A stretch of 42,036 bases of DNA from Streptomyces griseus (GTDB lineage Bacteria; Actinomycetota; Actinomycetes; Streptomycetales; Streptomycetaceae): NCBI GenBank assembly GCA_002154345.1, contig MUNB01000076.1, positions 1 to 42,036 on the forward strand, written 5' to 3'. The notes beneath the pieces are model-generated. The model was not told where the DNA came from. It saw only the letters and a program-made list of their open reading frames with translations, and ran no database searches. Made by a program: the position numbers and the translations under genes. Below are positions 15,933 to 24,053 of this stretch, one piece after another (the first letter of the stretch is position 1; each line of letters opens with the position of its first letter).

Positions 15933-15970
15933 GGCGTACGCGGTCAGCCTCCGGGAACGTAACCACGCGG

Positions 15971-16606
15971 TCAGTACGCGACGCCCACGCCCTGCTTCAC
16001 GGCCGCCGGGTCGTCGATCAGCGCGAGCATCGCGTGCGCCACGTCCGCCCGGGAGATGGACCGGCCGCTGCGCGGCGTACCGCCCACGACCTTCCGGTAG
16101 ACGCCCGTACGCGCACCGTCCGTCAGCTTCGGCGGGCGCACCGAGGTCCAGTCCGTGGCGCTGCGGGCCAACGCCGCCTCCATCCGGGCGAGATCGGCGT
16201 ACAGCTCCGCCAGGACCGCCCCGATCGCCCGGCGCATCAGCCGGTCCACCAGCGGATCGTCCGCCGGCTCCGGTCCGACCGGCGCCGCGCTCACCACCAG
16301 CAGCCGCCGGACGCCCTCGGCCTCCATCGCCGACACGATCCGCCCGGTCAGCCGCTCGGCGACGCCGTTGGCCTTCCGGCCGCGCGAGCCCAGCCCCGAG
16401 AGCACCGCGTCCCGTCCCGCCACCGCCGCCCGTACCGCCGCCGGGTCGTCCAGCCGCACGACGGCGTGGAGCGCCGCGCGATCCAGCGACGCGGGCAGCC
16501 GGTCCGGGTCGCGGACCACGGCCGTCACCTCGTGACCCGCCGCGAGCGCCTGCCCCACGACCTCCTGGCCGATGCCGCCGGTCGCTCCGAACACGGTGAT
16601 TCTCAT
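15971..16606 (-). CDS. NAD(P)H-binding protein, NmrA/atypical SDR type
   Basis: A 211-residue Rossmann protein starting MRITVFGATGGIGQEVVGQAL, with the motif GATGGIG for dinucleotide binding and VVRDPDRL after the second strand, often linked to NADP preference. Further family marks are AVLSGLGSRG, RRLLVVSAAPVG and TDWTSVRPPKLTDG. No classical YxxxK is seen. It resembles a group of NAD(P)H-binding reductases or quinone-oxidoreductase-like proteins whose substrate cannot be read from sequence. It is divergent from a tetR gene 98 bp away with a palindromic operator between, so it is the likely target of that repressor. It differs in sequence from the other Rossmann protein at 11110-11766. Confidence 0.87.
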   Translation of the reverse strand: MRITVFGATGGIGQEVVGQALAAGHEVTAVVRDPDRLPASLDRAALHAVVRLDDPAAVRAAVAGRDAVLSGLGSRGRKANGVAERLTGRIVSAMEAEGVRRLLVVSAAPVGPEPADDPLVDRLMRRAIGAVLAELYADLARMEAALARSATDWTSVRPPKLTDGARTGVYRKVVGGTPRSGRSISRADVAHAMLALIDDPAAVKQGVGVAY

Positions 16607-16622
16607 AGTGCGCCCCTTGGTG

Positions 16623-16640
16623 GGTGAGTGTTCACTAACC
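16623..16640. promoter_or_regulatory. TetR-type operator in the divergent promoter region
   Basis: GGTGAGTGTTCACTAACC is an imperfect palindrome with half sites GGTnAGTG and CACTnACC (14 of 18 positions symmetrical). It lies between the minus-strand reductase gene and the plus-strand tetR gene. A -10-like TAGAAT (16643-16648) follows at once toward tetR, so binding there would block tetR transcription and probably the divergent gene. Confidence 0.7.
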
Positions 16641-16704
16641 TCTAGAATGGGCGGCTTCCCGCCCGGGCGTCAAGATGTCCGGGTCACGGCCGGTAGGAGC
16701 ACGC

Positions 16705-17295
16705 ATGGACCAGAAGCCCGCCCGCGTCCGGATCGTCGACGCGGCGCACGAGCTGATGCTCTCCATCGGCCTCGCCCGGACCACCACCAAGGAGATCGCC
16801 AAGGCGGCCGGCTGCTCGGAGGCGGCGCTCTACAAGTACTTCTCCGGCAAGGAGGAGCTGTTCGTCACCGTTCTCGCGGAGCGGCTGCCCCGGCTCGGGA
16901 ACCTGCTCGGCGAACTGCGGGCCGGCGAGGGCAGCGTCGAGGGCAACCTCACCGAGATCGCCCGGGTGGCCGCCCTGTTCTACGAGCAGACCTTCCCCAT
17001 GGCCGCGTCCCTCTACGCCGAACCCCAGCTCAAACGCCGCCACGAGCAGGGCGTGGGCGGGCTGGAGGCCGGACCCCATCTGCCGATCCAGTGGCTCGAC
17101 GCCTATCTGCGCGCCGAACAGGGCGCGGGCCGCATCCGGGCCGACGCGGACACCTACGCCGCCGCCTCCCTGCTGATGGGCGCCTGCGCTCAGCGCGCCT
17201 TCGCCTACGCCGCGCTCCCCGGCGGCGAGCCCCCGCAGCCCCTGGACGACTTCGCCGCCTCCGTCGCCCGCACCCTGCTGGGCGGAATCAGCTAG
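16705..17295 (+). CDS. TetR/AcrR family transcriptional regulator
   Basis: The N-terminal domain has the expected helix-turn-helix: TTTKEIAKAAGCSEAALYKYFSGKEELF at about residues 26-53 (given here as the family signature in parts: TTKEIAKAAG, then SEAALYKYF). The C-terminal ligand-binding domain is all-helical and not close to any well-known subfamily. ATG 16705 has AGGAG five bases upstream; the open frame reaches ATG 16675 but without a ribosome site. The 196-residue length is typical. It most likely represses itself and the divergent NAD(P)H-binding gene through the palindrome at 16623-16640. Its last 8 bp overlap the 3' end of the converging adenosine deaminase gene. Confidence 0.9.
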   Translation: MDQKPARVRIVDAAHELMLSIGLARTTTKEIAKAAGCSEAALYKYFSGKEELFVTVLAERLPRLGNLLGELRAGEGSVEGNLTEIARVAALFYEQTFPMAASLYAEPQLKRRHEQGVGGLEAGPHLPIQWLDAYLRAEQGAGRIRADADTYAAASLLMGACAQRAFAYAALPGGEPPQPLDDFAASVARTLLGGIS

Positions 17296-18301
17296 CCAGC
17301 CAGTCGTCGATCCCGGACAGCAGCTTCTCCCGTACGTCCACGGGGGCCGCCGAGCCGCGCACCGACTGCCGGGCCAGCTCGGCCAGCTCCTCGTCGGTGA
17401 AGTCGTGGTGGCGGCGCACCAGCTCGTACTGGGCGGCCAGCCGCGAACCGAACAGGAGCGGGTCGTCCGCCCCCAGGGCCATCGGCACACCCGCGTCGAA
17501 CAGAGTGCGCAGGGGGACGTCGGAGGGCTTCTCGTAGACGCCGAGCGCCACATTGGACGACGGGCAGACCTCGCAGGTGACCCCGCGCTCGGCGAGCTTG
17601 CGCAGCAGCCGGGGGTCCTCGGCGGCCCGGACGCCGTGGCCGATGCGCGAGGCGTCCAGGTCGTCGAGGCAGTCGCGCACGCTGGAGGGCCCCGACAGCT
17701 CCCCGCCGTGCGGGGCCGCCAGCAGACCGCCCTCGCGGGCGATGGCGAAGGCCCGGTCGAAGTCGCGCGCCATCCCGCGCCGCTCGTCGTTGGAGAGCCC
17801 GAAGCCGACGACGCCCCGGTCCGCGTACCGCACGGCGAGCCGGGCCAGGGTGCGGGCGTCCAGCGGGTGCTTCATCCGGTTGGCGGCGATCACCACGCGC
17901 ATGCCCAGGCCGGTGTCCCGGGCGGCGCTGTCCACGGCGTCGAGGATGATCTCGATGGCCGGGATCAGCCCGCCGAGCAGCGGGGCGTACGAGGTGGGGT
18001 CGACCTGGATCTCCAGCCAGCCCGAGCCGTCCGCGACATCCTCCTGGGCGCTCTCGCGCACCAGGCGGTGGATGTCCTCCGGGGACCGCAGGCACGACCG
18101 GGCGATGTCGTAGAGGCGCTGGAAACGGAACCAGCCGCGCTCGTCGGTCGCCCGCAGCTTCGGCGGTTCACCACCGGTCAGGGCGTCCGGGAGGTGGACC
18201 CCGTACTTGTCGGCGAGTTCGAGCAGGGTGGTGGGCCGCATCGACCCGGTGAAGTGCAGGTGCAGGTGGGCCTTGGGCAACAGACGTACATCACGCTCCA
18301 T
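17288..18301 (-). CDS. add: Adenosine deaminase family protein
   Basis: Zinc hydrolase that deaminates adenosine or deoxyadenosine to inosine in purine salvage. Metal and catalytic residues can be placed: H14 and H16 (LHLHFTGS), H198 with E201 (APHGGELSG), H222 (RIGHGVRA) and D279/D280 (GADDPLLF). Two positions differ from the classical enzyme: LDGA becomes FTGS (the ribose-contacting Asp is Thr), and TDDP becomes ADDP, so substrate preference may be shifted. The chosen ATG 18301 gives 337 aa; an open frame of 23 more codons exists upstream but lacks family sequence. It is transcribed toward tetR and overlaps it by 8 bp. Confidence 0.9.
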   Translation of the reverse strand: MERDVRLLPKAHLHLHFTGSMRPTTLLELADKYGVHLPDALTGGEPPKLRATDERGWFRFQRLYDIARSCLRSPEDIHRLVRESAQEDVADGSGWLEIQVDPTSYAPLLGGLIPAIEIILDAVDSAARDTGLGMRVVIAANRMKHPLDARTLARLAVRYADRGVVGFGLSNDERRGMARDFDRAFAIAREGGLLAAPHGGELSGPSSVRDCLDDLDASRIGHGVRAAEDPRLLRKLAERGVTCEVCPSSNVALGVYEKPSDVPLRTLFDAGVPMALGADDPLLFGSRLAAQYELVRRHHDFTDEELAELARQSVRGSAAPVDVREKLLSGIDDWLAS

Positions 18302-18368
18302 TGGAAGATCCTGCCGCACGGGCGGGCCGGAGCGGTAGCCGCTTTCCCCTACGGAGGGCGGCTCGAAC

Positions 18369-18415
18369 AAAAAAGTGCCCCCGGCCGGAGGTGGTTCCGG
18401 CGGCCGGGGGCACTT
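18369..18415 (-). terminator. Intrinsic terminator of the aminotransferase gene
   Basis: On the minus strand a perfect 15-bp stem (arms AAGTGCCCCCGGCCG and its complement) is followed by six T residues (18369-18374 read in reverse). This is the most textbook rho-independent terminator in the window, 26 bp after the aminotransferase stop and 68 bp before the add start. Confidence 0.92.
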
Positions 18416-18440
18416 CTCGTGAGCGGCTGTGCGTGACCGG

Positions 18441-19667
18441 TCAGGCCTTGGCCTCGCCCAGCAGCTTCTGGATCCGCGACACGCCCTCGATGAGGTCGTC
18501 GTCGCCCAGGGCGTAGGAAAGGCGCAGGTAGCCGGGGGTGCCGAAGGCCTCGCCGGGTACGACGGCGACCTCGGCCTCGTCCAGGATCAGGGCGGCCAGC
18601 TCGACCGAGGTGGCCGGGCGCTTGCCGCGGATCTCCTTGCCGAGCAGGTCCTTCACCGTCGGGTAGGCGTAGAACGCGCCCTCGGGCTCCGGGCAGAACA
18701 CGCCGTCGATCTCGTTGAGCATCCGCACGATGAGCTTGCGGCGGCGGTCGAAGGCGGTACGCATCTCGGCGACCGCGTCCAGCGGGCCGGAGACCGCGGC
18801 GAGCGCGGCCACCTGGGCGACGTTGGAGACGTTGGAGGTGGCGTGCGACTGGAGGTTGGTCGCGGCCTTCACGACGTCCTTCGGGCCGATGATCCAGCCC
18901 ACCCGCCAGCCGGTCATCGCGTACGTCTTGGCGACGCCGTTGACGACGATGCACTTGTCGCGCAGCTCGGGCACGATCGCCGGGAGCGAGGTGAACGTGG
19001 CGTCGCCGTAGACGAGGTGCTCGTAGATCTCGTCGGTGAGCACCCACAGACCGTGCTCGACGGCCCAGCGGCCGATGGCCTCGGCGTCGGCCTCGCTGTA
19101 GACGGCGCCGGTCGGGTTGGACGGCGAGACGAAGAGAACGACCTTGGTCTTCTCGGTGCGCGCGGCCTCCAGCTGCTCGACGGAGACCCGGTAGCCGGTG
19201 GTCTCGTCGGCGACGACCTCGACCGGGACACCGCCGGCGAGCCGGATCGACTCGGGGTAGGTGGTCCAGTACGGGGCGGGGACGATGACCTCGTCGCCCG
19301 GGTCGAGGATCGCGGCGAAGGCCTCGTAGATGGCCTGCTTGCCGCCGTTGGTGACCAGGATCTGGCCGGCGTCGACCTCGTAGCCGGAGTCGCGCAGCGT
19401 CTTCTCTGCGATGGCGGCCTTGAGCTCGGGGAGCCCGCCGGCCGGGGTGTAGCGGTGGTACTTCGGGTTGCGGCAGGCCTCGACCGCGGCGTCGACGATG
19501 TAGTCGGGCGTCGGGAAGTCGGGCTCGCCGGCCCCGAAGCCGATCACCGGACGCCCGGCGGCCTTCAGGGCCTTGGCCTTGGCGTCGACGGCGAGGGTCG
19601 CGGACTCGGAGATCGCACCGATGCGGGCGGAAACCCGGCGCTCGGACGGTGAAGTTGCAGCGCTCAT
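18441..19667 (-). CDS. aspC: Pyridoxal-phosphate aspartate aminotransferase (class I)
   Basis: Transfers the amino group between aspartate and 2-oxoglutarate, linking the TCA cycle to aspartate-family amino acids. Fold type I signatures: [11 protein letters not shown] near residue 44, [20 protein letters not shown], the asparagine in SNPTGAVY (about 184), [12 protein letters not shown]-lysine K247 in [13 protein letters not shown] and substrate arginine R382 in [11 protein letters not shown] 19667 gives 408 aa; the frame is open another 43 codons upstream, but that segment has no family sequence. The pattern is that of the Ib subgroup, which can also accept prephenate in some species, so the exact substrate range is open. 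It is divergent from tRNA-Trp. Confidence 0.92.
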   Translation of the reverse strand: MSAATSPSERRVSARIGAISESATLAVDAKAKALKAAGRPVIGFGAGEPDFPTPDYIVDAAVEACRNPKYHRYTPAGGLPELKAAIAEKTLRDSGYEVDAGQILVTNGGKQAIYEAFAAILDPGDEVIVPAPYWTTYPESIRLAGGVPVEVVADETTGYRVSVEQLEAARTEKTKVVLFVSPSNPTGAVYSEADAEAIGRWAVEHGLWVLTDEIYEHLVYGDATFTSLPAIVPELRDKCIVVNGVAKTYAMTGWRVGWIIGPKDVVKAATNLQSHATSNVSNVAQVAALAAVSGPLDAVAEMRTAFDRRRKLIVRMLNEIDGVFCPEPEGAFYAYPTVKDLLGKEIRGKRPATSVELAALILDEAEVAVVPGEAFGTPGYLRLSYALGDDDLIEGVSRIQKLLGEAKA

Positions 19668-19767
19668 GGCCCCATGCTCCCAGACCGTAAAAGCCGTCGG
19701 CACGGGGGTTTCAGGGACCGGACAGGACCCGGACAGCATCCGGACAGGACCGGTCGGTAGTTGTCTG

Positions 19768-19797
19768 TTCGACGCGGCGGCCCTGAACACGTACACT
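19768..19797 (+). promoter_or_regulatory. Candidate promoter for tRNA-Trp/secE
   Basis: TTCGAC (19768-19773), 18 bp, TACACT (19792-19797). The -10 is a good match, the -35 only partial. It lies about 80 bp upstream of tRNA-Trp in the 212-bp spacer from aspC. Confidence 0.4.
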
Positions 19798-19879
19798 CAC
19801 CTGTCGTTGGCCTTCACCAGCCGCACCGTTCCTGCACCCGGTCACCGGGAAAGATGCGGTAGGTTGGTGGAAACCACAA

Positions 19880-19952
19880 AGGGTCGTAGCTCAATTGGTA
19901 GAGCACTGGTCTCCAAAACCAGCGGTTGGGGGTTCAAGTCCCTCCGGCCCTG
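19880..19952 (+). tRNA. tRNA-Trp (anticodon CCA)
   Basis: Acceptor AGGGTCG / CGGCCCT (one G-U), D arm GCTC-AATTGGTA-GAGC, anticodon stem CTGGT / ACCAG around CTCCAAA with CCA at 19913-19915, T arm GGGGG-TTCAAGT-CCCTC. Discriminator G, as in bacterial tRNA-Trp. It precedes secE, the same arrangement as in Mycobacterium and other actinobacteria. Confidence 0.97.
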
Positions 19953-20058
19953 CTACACACTCCTTCGCCAGGATGTGTGCGCATGTACGTACTTCATTGC
20001 ACAGCCGTGCGGCTCCACCGGGCGCGGCACGGCCACGACCCGGAATCAGGTGAGTAGC

Positions 20059-20346
20059 GTGACGGACGCCGTGGGCTCCATCGACATGCCTGATGCCGAT
20101 GATGAAGCTCCCGAGTCGAAGAAGAAGACTCGGAAGGGCGGAAAGCGCGGCAAGAAGGGCCCTCTGGGCCGTCTCGCGCTGTTCTACCGCCAGATCGTCG
20201 CCGAACTTCGTAAGGTTGTCTGGCCGACGCGTAGCCAGCTGACGACGTACACCTCCGTGGTGATCGTGTTCGTCGTCGTCATGATCGGTCTTGTTACCGT
20301 TCTCGACATGGGCTTCGCCCGGGTCATCAAGTACGTCTTCGGCTGA
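20059..20346 (+). CDS. secE: Preprotein translocase subunit SecE
   Basis: Essential small membrane subunit that clamps SecY in the Sec translocon. The 95-residue product has a charged, Lys-rich N terminus ([15 protein letters not shown]) and a single membrane segment near residues 65-90 after the conserved amphipathic stretch [20 protein letters not shown], the SecE signature. Two GTG codons lie in frame; GTG 20059 is preferred because AGGTGAG (20048-20054) is then a usable ribosome site, while it would overlap the alternative at 20050. It begins the secE-nusG-rplKA segment. Confidence 0.95.
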   Translation: MTDAVGSIDMPDADDEAPESKKKTRKGGKRGKKGPLGRLALFYRQIVAELRKVVWPTRSQLTTYTSVVIVFVVVMIGLVTVLDMGFARVIKYVFG

Positions 20347-20419
20347 TCACGCGGAAGGCGTCGGACCCGGCGCCCCTTTCGCACGTTCCACCCTTTGTAT
20401 CCAGGAAGAAGCAGCCATC

Positions 20420-21289
20420 GTGTCTGACCCGAACCTGAACGACGCCGTCGAGCCCGAGGCCGGCGCCTCAGAGTCCGCCAAGGACGAGCTCGACATCGTT
20501 GAGGCTGCTGACTCCGTGGACCCGGACCAGGCCGAAGCCGCCGACCTCGCCGCGGGCGAGCCCGCCGAGCAGGCCGCCGTGAACGTCGAGGCGGAGGAGT
20601 CCGACGAGGACGCCGTCGCCGAGGCCGACGACGAGAGCGCCGACGAGGAAGAGGCCGAGCCGGCCGCCCCCGTCGACCCCGTCACCGCCCTGCGTGAAGA
20701 GCTCCGGGGTCTCCCCGGCGAGTGGTACGTCATCCACACGTACGCCGGTTACGAGAAGCGCGTGAAGGCCAACCTGGAGCAGCGCGCCGTCTCGCTGAAC
20801 GTGGAGGAGTTCATCTATCAGGCCGAGGTGCCTGAGGAGGAAATCGTCCAGATCAAGAACGGCGAGCGCAAGAACGTCCGGCAGAACAAGCTCCCCGGCT
20901 ACGTGCTGGTGCGCATGGACCTGACGAACGAGTCCTGGGGCGTCGTGCGGAACACGCCGGGCGTCACCGGCTTCGTGGGCAACGCCTACGACCCGTACCC
21001 GCTGACCCTGGACGAGATCGTCAAGATGCTCGCCCCGGAGGCCGAGGAGAAGGCCGCCCGCGAGGCCGCCGAGGCCGAGGGCAAGCCGGCTCCGGCCCGC
21101 AAGGTCGAGGTCCAGGTGCTGGACTTCGAGGTCGGCGACTCGGTCACCGTCACCGACGGCCCGTTCGCCACGCTGCAGGCCACGATCAACGAGATCAACG
21201 CCGACTCGAAGAAGGTCAAGGGCCTCGTCGAGATCTTCGGCCGCGAGACCCCGGTCGAGCTCAGCTTCGACCAGATCCAGAAGAACTAG
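20420..21289 (+). CDS. nusG: Transcription elongation/antitermination factor NusG
   Basis: NusG binds RNA polymerase and modulates pausing, Rho termination and coupling to the ribosome. The NGN domain starts at about residue 100 ([20 protein letters not shown]) and the C-terminal KOW domain at about 235 ([18 protein letters not shown]). The first 95 residues form a strongly acidic, Ala/Glu/Asp-rich extension typical of actinobacterial NusG and absent in E. coli. A further Ala/Glu-rich linker near 205-230 separates the two domains. GTG 20420 has a GGAAGAAG ribosome site; 289 aa total. It lies 73 bp after secE and is closed by its own terminator. Confidence 0.96.
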   Translation: MSDPNLNDAVEPEAGASESAKDELDIVEAADSVDPDQAEAADLAAGEPAEQAAVNVEAEESDEDAVAEADDESADEEEAEPAAPVDPVTALREELRGLPGEWYVIHTYAGYEKRVKANLEQRAVSLNVEEFIYQAEVPEEEIVQIKNGERKNVRQNKLPGYVLVRMDLTNESWGVVRNTPGVTGFVGNAYDPYPLTLDEIVKMLAPEAEEKAAREAAEAEGKPAPARKVEVQVLDFEVGDSVTVTDGPFATLQATINEINADSKKVKGLVEIFGRETPVELSFDQIQKN

Positions 21290-21323
21290 CGCTTCCCGCC
21301 GGTTTCTGGACACATGCCTACCC

Positions 21324-21369
21324 AGCAGGTCAGAGGGGCTTCGCGGCCGCTCTGACCTGCTTGGTTTTT
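21324..21369 (+). terminator. Terminator after nusG
   Basis: Arms AGCAGGTCAGAG (21324-21335) and CTCTGACCTGCT (21350-21361) pair perfectly and are followed by TGG and five T residues (21365-21369). A good intrinsic terminator separating secE-nusG from rplKA. Confidence 0.88.
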
Positions 21370-21395
21370 GGTCGCACAGCTATACCCGTTATCGT
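21368..21395 (+). promoter_or_regulatory. Candidate rplK promoter
   Basis: TTGGTC (21368-21373), 16 bp, TATCGT (21390-21395), about 70 bp before the rplK start. The -35 uses the last T residues of the nusG terminator. The match is moderate; other alignments are possible in this AT-richer patch. Confidence 0.4.
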
Positions 21396-21466
21396 TGTGC
21401 GGTATGCCTCCATCCGGATGACCGGAATTGGCGGCGAAACACTCTCACTAGGACCCGGAGAGAGCA

Positions 21467-21901
21467 ATGCCTCCCAAGAAGAAGAAGGTCACGGGGCTTA
21501 TCAAGCTCCAGATCAACGCCGGTGCGGCGAACCCGGCCCCGCCGGTCGGCCCCGCGCTCGGTCAGCACGGCGTCAACATCATGGAGTTCTGCAAGGCCTA
21601 CAACGCCGCGACCGAGTCGCAGCGTGGCATGGTCGTGCCGGTGGAGATCACGGTCTACGAGGACCGCTCCTTCACCTTCATCACCAAGACTCCGCCGGCC
21701 GCCAAGCTGATCCTCAAGGCCGCGGGTGTGGACAAGGGCTCCGGCGAGCCGCACAAGACCAAGGTCGCCAAGCTGACGGCCGCCCAGGTCCGCGAGATCG
21801 CCACGACGAAGCTCCCCGACCTGAACGCCAATGACCTCGACGCAGCGTCGAAGATCATTGCCGGCACCGCCCGCTCCATGGGCATCACGGTCGAAGGCTG
21901 A
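21467..21901 (+). CDS. rplK: 50S ribosomal protein L11
   Basis: L11 binds the GTPase-associated region of 23S rRNA and is needed for stringent-response activation of RelA. The protein, 144 aa, opens [20 protein letters not shown] and has the thiostrepton-region prolines in [17 protein letters not shown], then the rRNA-binding C-terminal domain with [15 protein letters not shown] and [17 protein letters not shown] ribosome site precedes ATG 21467. It forms the rplK-rplA pair, 80 bp apart. Confidence 0.98.
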
Positions 21902-21981
21902 TTCAGCCCCGTAACCCCCAGTGGTAGGACCAAGCGCTGGTCCGCACCACGACTCCACACTCTGAAACCACAGGAGTAGAA

Positions 21982-22704
21982 GTGAAGCGCAGCAAGAACC
22001 TCCGCGCTGCGGACGCCAAGGTCGACCGGGAGCGCAACTACGCCCCGCTCGAGGCCGTCCGTCTCGCCAAGGAAACCTCCGCCACGAAGTTCGACGGCAC
22101 CGTCGAGGTCGCCTTTGCCCTGGGTGTCGACCCGCGCAAGGCCGACCAGATGGTCCGCGGCACCGTGAACCTCCCGCACGGCACCGGCAAGACCGCCCGG
22201 GTCCTGGTCTTCGCGACCGGTGACCGTGCTGCGGCCGCGGAAGCCGCCGGAGCCGACATCGTCGGCGCCGACGAGCTCATCGACGAGGTGGCGAAGGGCC
22301 GTCTGGACTTCGACGCCGTCGTCGCGACCCCGGACCTCATGGGCAAGGTCGGCCGCCTGGGCCGCGTGCTCGGTCCGCGTGGTCTGATGCCGAACCCGAA
22401 GACCGGCACCGTCACCCCCGATGTCGCGAAGGCTGTCAACGACATCAAGGGCGGCAAGATCGAGTTCCGCGTCGACAAGCACGCGAACCTGCACTTCATC
22501 ATCGGCAAGGTCTCCTTCGACGAGACCAAGCTGGTGGAGAACTACGCAGCGGCGCTGGAGGAGATCCTCCGTCTGAAGCCGTCCGCCGCCAAGGGCCGCT
22601 ACATCAAGAAGGCCACCCTGGCCACCACGATGGGCCCCGGCATCCCGCTGGACTCCAGCCGCACCCGCAACCTCCTCGTCGAGGAGGACCCGGCCGCCGT
22701 CTGA
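21982..22704 (+). CDS. rplA: 50S ribosomal protein L1
   Basis: L1 binds the 23S rRNA L1 stalk and moves with E-site tRNA; in many bacteria it also represses the L11 operon by binding its mRNA. The 240-residue protein shows [20 protein letters not shown], the signature [22 protein letters not shown] and the C-terminal [14 protein letters not shown]. The GTG start has AGGAG at good distance. A strong hairpin follows 47 bp after the stop, ending the unit before the lipoprotein gene. Confidence 0.98.
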   Translation: MKRSKNLRAADAKVDRERNYAPLEAVRLAKETSATKFDGTVEVAFALGVDPRKADQMVRGTVNLPHGTGKTARVLVFATGDRAAAAEAAGADIVGADELIDEVAKGRLDFDAVVATPDLMGKVGRLGRVLGPRGLMPNPKTGTVTPDVAKAVNDIKGGKIEFRVDKHANLHFIIGKVSFDETKLVENYAAALEEILRLKPSAAKGRYIKKATLATTMGPGIPLDSSRTRNLLVEEDPAAV

Positions 22705-22751
22705 GCCACCGTGCTCACCCGGTAGCCGCGTCGCACGCGTGCACTGTGTGA

Positions 22752-22786
22752 ACGGGCCCCGCAACCTTTCGAGGTGCGGGGCCCGT
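22752..22786 (+). terminator. Terminator after rplA
   Basis: ACGGGCCCCGCA (22752-22763) pairs with TGCGGGGCCCGT (22775-22786); inside, ACCT/AGGT extends the stem to a TTCG loop. It is followed by CCTCGTTTCC. The stem core is nearly the same as that of the terminator after tuf. Confidence 0.88.
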
Positions 22787-22874
22787 CCTCGTTTCCGTAA
22801 GACCCCATGCCTGTCAGTGCCCTATGACACTGTTGTGCGGGGGACGAAGGACGATACGAGGGGTGGACGGGTAC

Positions 22875-23780
22875 ATGAGGACGAGCACGGCACGACGCAT
22901 GGGTACGGCTCTGGCCGCCGCGGCGGCACTGACGTCGATAGCGGCCTGCAGTGGCTCCGACAGCTCGGGCGGATCCGGTTCGGACAAGGCGGGCGCCGTC
23001 TCGAAGGCGAGCCCCGTGGCCGCGCTGAAGCAGGTGCAGCAGAAGACCGGCGGCGCCCAGTCCGCGAAGGTCGAGGGCACCACCGAGATGGGCGACACCA
23101 TGTCCATGAAGCAGTCCGGGGCCATCGGCTGGTCCGACGGCCTCTCGGGCGCGCTGACCATCACGTACACCGGCGGCACCATGGGCGACGCCCTGAAGCA
23201 GGCCGGCGGCGACGGATCGGTGGAGGCCCGCTACTTCAAGGACGAGTACTACGCCAACATGGGCGACGCCATGGCGGCCAACCTCGGCGGGAAGCACTGG
23301 ATCCGGTATTCCTACGAGGACCTCGCCGAGCTGGGCGGCGCCTCCGGCGACGTCATGAAGGACCAGATCCAGAACAGCACGCCCGAGCAGGGTGTGAAGG
23401 CGCTCCTGGCCTCCGGGGACGTCAAGAAGGTCGGCCAGGAGGACGTCCGCGGGGTCTCCGCGACGCACTACTCCGGCACGGTCGACGTGGCCGACCTGAC
23501 CGCGAAGAACAGCGCGCTGGACGCGAAGCAGCTGGCCGCGTTCAAGGAGCAGCTCGCGCTGGCCGGGGTGACCACCCAGACCGTCGACATCTGGGTGGAC
23601 AAGAACGACCTGCTCGTGAAGAAGACCGAGCGCGGCGAGATGAAGACCGGCACGTTCAACTCGACGCTCTTCTACAGCGACTACGGCACCGAGGTCCCCT
23701 CCGAGAAGCCGGCGACCTCGGACACCGTGGACTTCAAGGAGATGCTGAAGCAGGGCGGTACCCCGGGCGGCACCGCCTGA
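22875..23780 (+). CDS. Secreted lipoprotein, LppX/LprG-like in outline
   Basis: A 301-residue protein with a clear lipoprotein signal: basic start MRTSTARRMG, Ala-rich hydrophobic core and lipobox SIAAC with C25 as the lipidated cysteine, then a Ser/Gly linker. The mature part reads as alternating strands (KVEGTTEMGDTMSMKQSG, WIRYSYEDLAELGG, VDIWVDKNDLLVKKTERGE), resembling the half-barrel lipoproteins of the LppX/LprAFG type that bind hydrophobic ligands; this is a fold-level guess. It should sit on the outer face of the membrane. It is inserted between rplA and rplJ with a terminator on its upstream side. ATG 22875 is chosen by signal-peptide shape; its ribosome site is weak. Confidence 0.82.
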   Translation: MRTSTARRMGTALAAAAALTSIAACSGSDSSGGSGSDKAGAVSKASPVAALKQVQQKTGGAQSAKVEGTTEMGDTMSMKQSGAIGWSDGLSGALTITYTGGTMGDALKQAGGDGSVEARYFKDEYYANMGDAMAANLGGKHWIRYSYEDLAELGGASGDVMKDQIQNSTPEQGVKALLASGDVKKVGQEDVRGVSATHYSGTVDVADLTAKNSALDAKQLAAFKEQLALAGVTTQTVDIWVDKNDLLVKKTERGEMKTGTFNSTLFYSDYGTEVPSEKPATSDTVDFKEMLKQGGTPGGTA

Positions 23781-23811
23781 CACCTCCCGCAAGGGACGAA
23801 CAGGGACGGAT

Positions 23812-23841
23812 TTGCTCGTCCCCCTTCCGGTCGCGTACTCT
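23812..23841 (+). promoter_or_regulatory. rplJ promoter
   Basis: TTGCTC (23812-23817), 18 bp, TACTCT (23836-23841). Expected start near 23848 gives a leader of about 205 bases before rplJ. It begins only 31 bp after the lipoprotein stop. Confidence 0.65.
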
Positions 23842-23847
23842 CACCAG

Positions 23848-24053
23848 GAAGCCAAAGACCGCTGGTCGTCACCGTGCCTCGTCAGAGGGACGGTGACCGA
23901 AGGTTCCGCTAGATCGGACGACCTGCGCAGGTGACTGTGGAACGCTCCCGGACTCTGTTCGGTCGAGCTGCGCCCTGGCACTTGTGCTGGGGCGTTTCGT
24001 CTTTCCCGGCCCCTTCTGAGCGGTCCTCATCACCCGGAAGGAGGCCGACGCTC
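23848..24053 (+). ncRNA. L10-type ribosomal protein leader of rplJ
   Basis: A roughly 200-base leader between the promoter and rplJ, the place where the L10(L12)4 complex binds its own mRNA in other bacteria and represses rplJ-rplL. Several pairings are visible: CACCGT with ACGGTG in the first part (about 23869-23900), and a late hairpin CGCCC-TGGCAC-TT-GTGCTGG-GGCG (23971-23994) followed by TTTCGTCTTT, which looks like a transcription attenuator. Sequence and position fit the L10 leader class; I did not fold it by computer. Confidence 0.65.
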
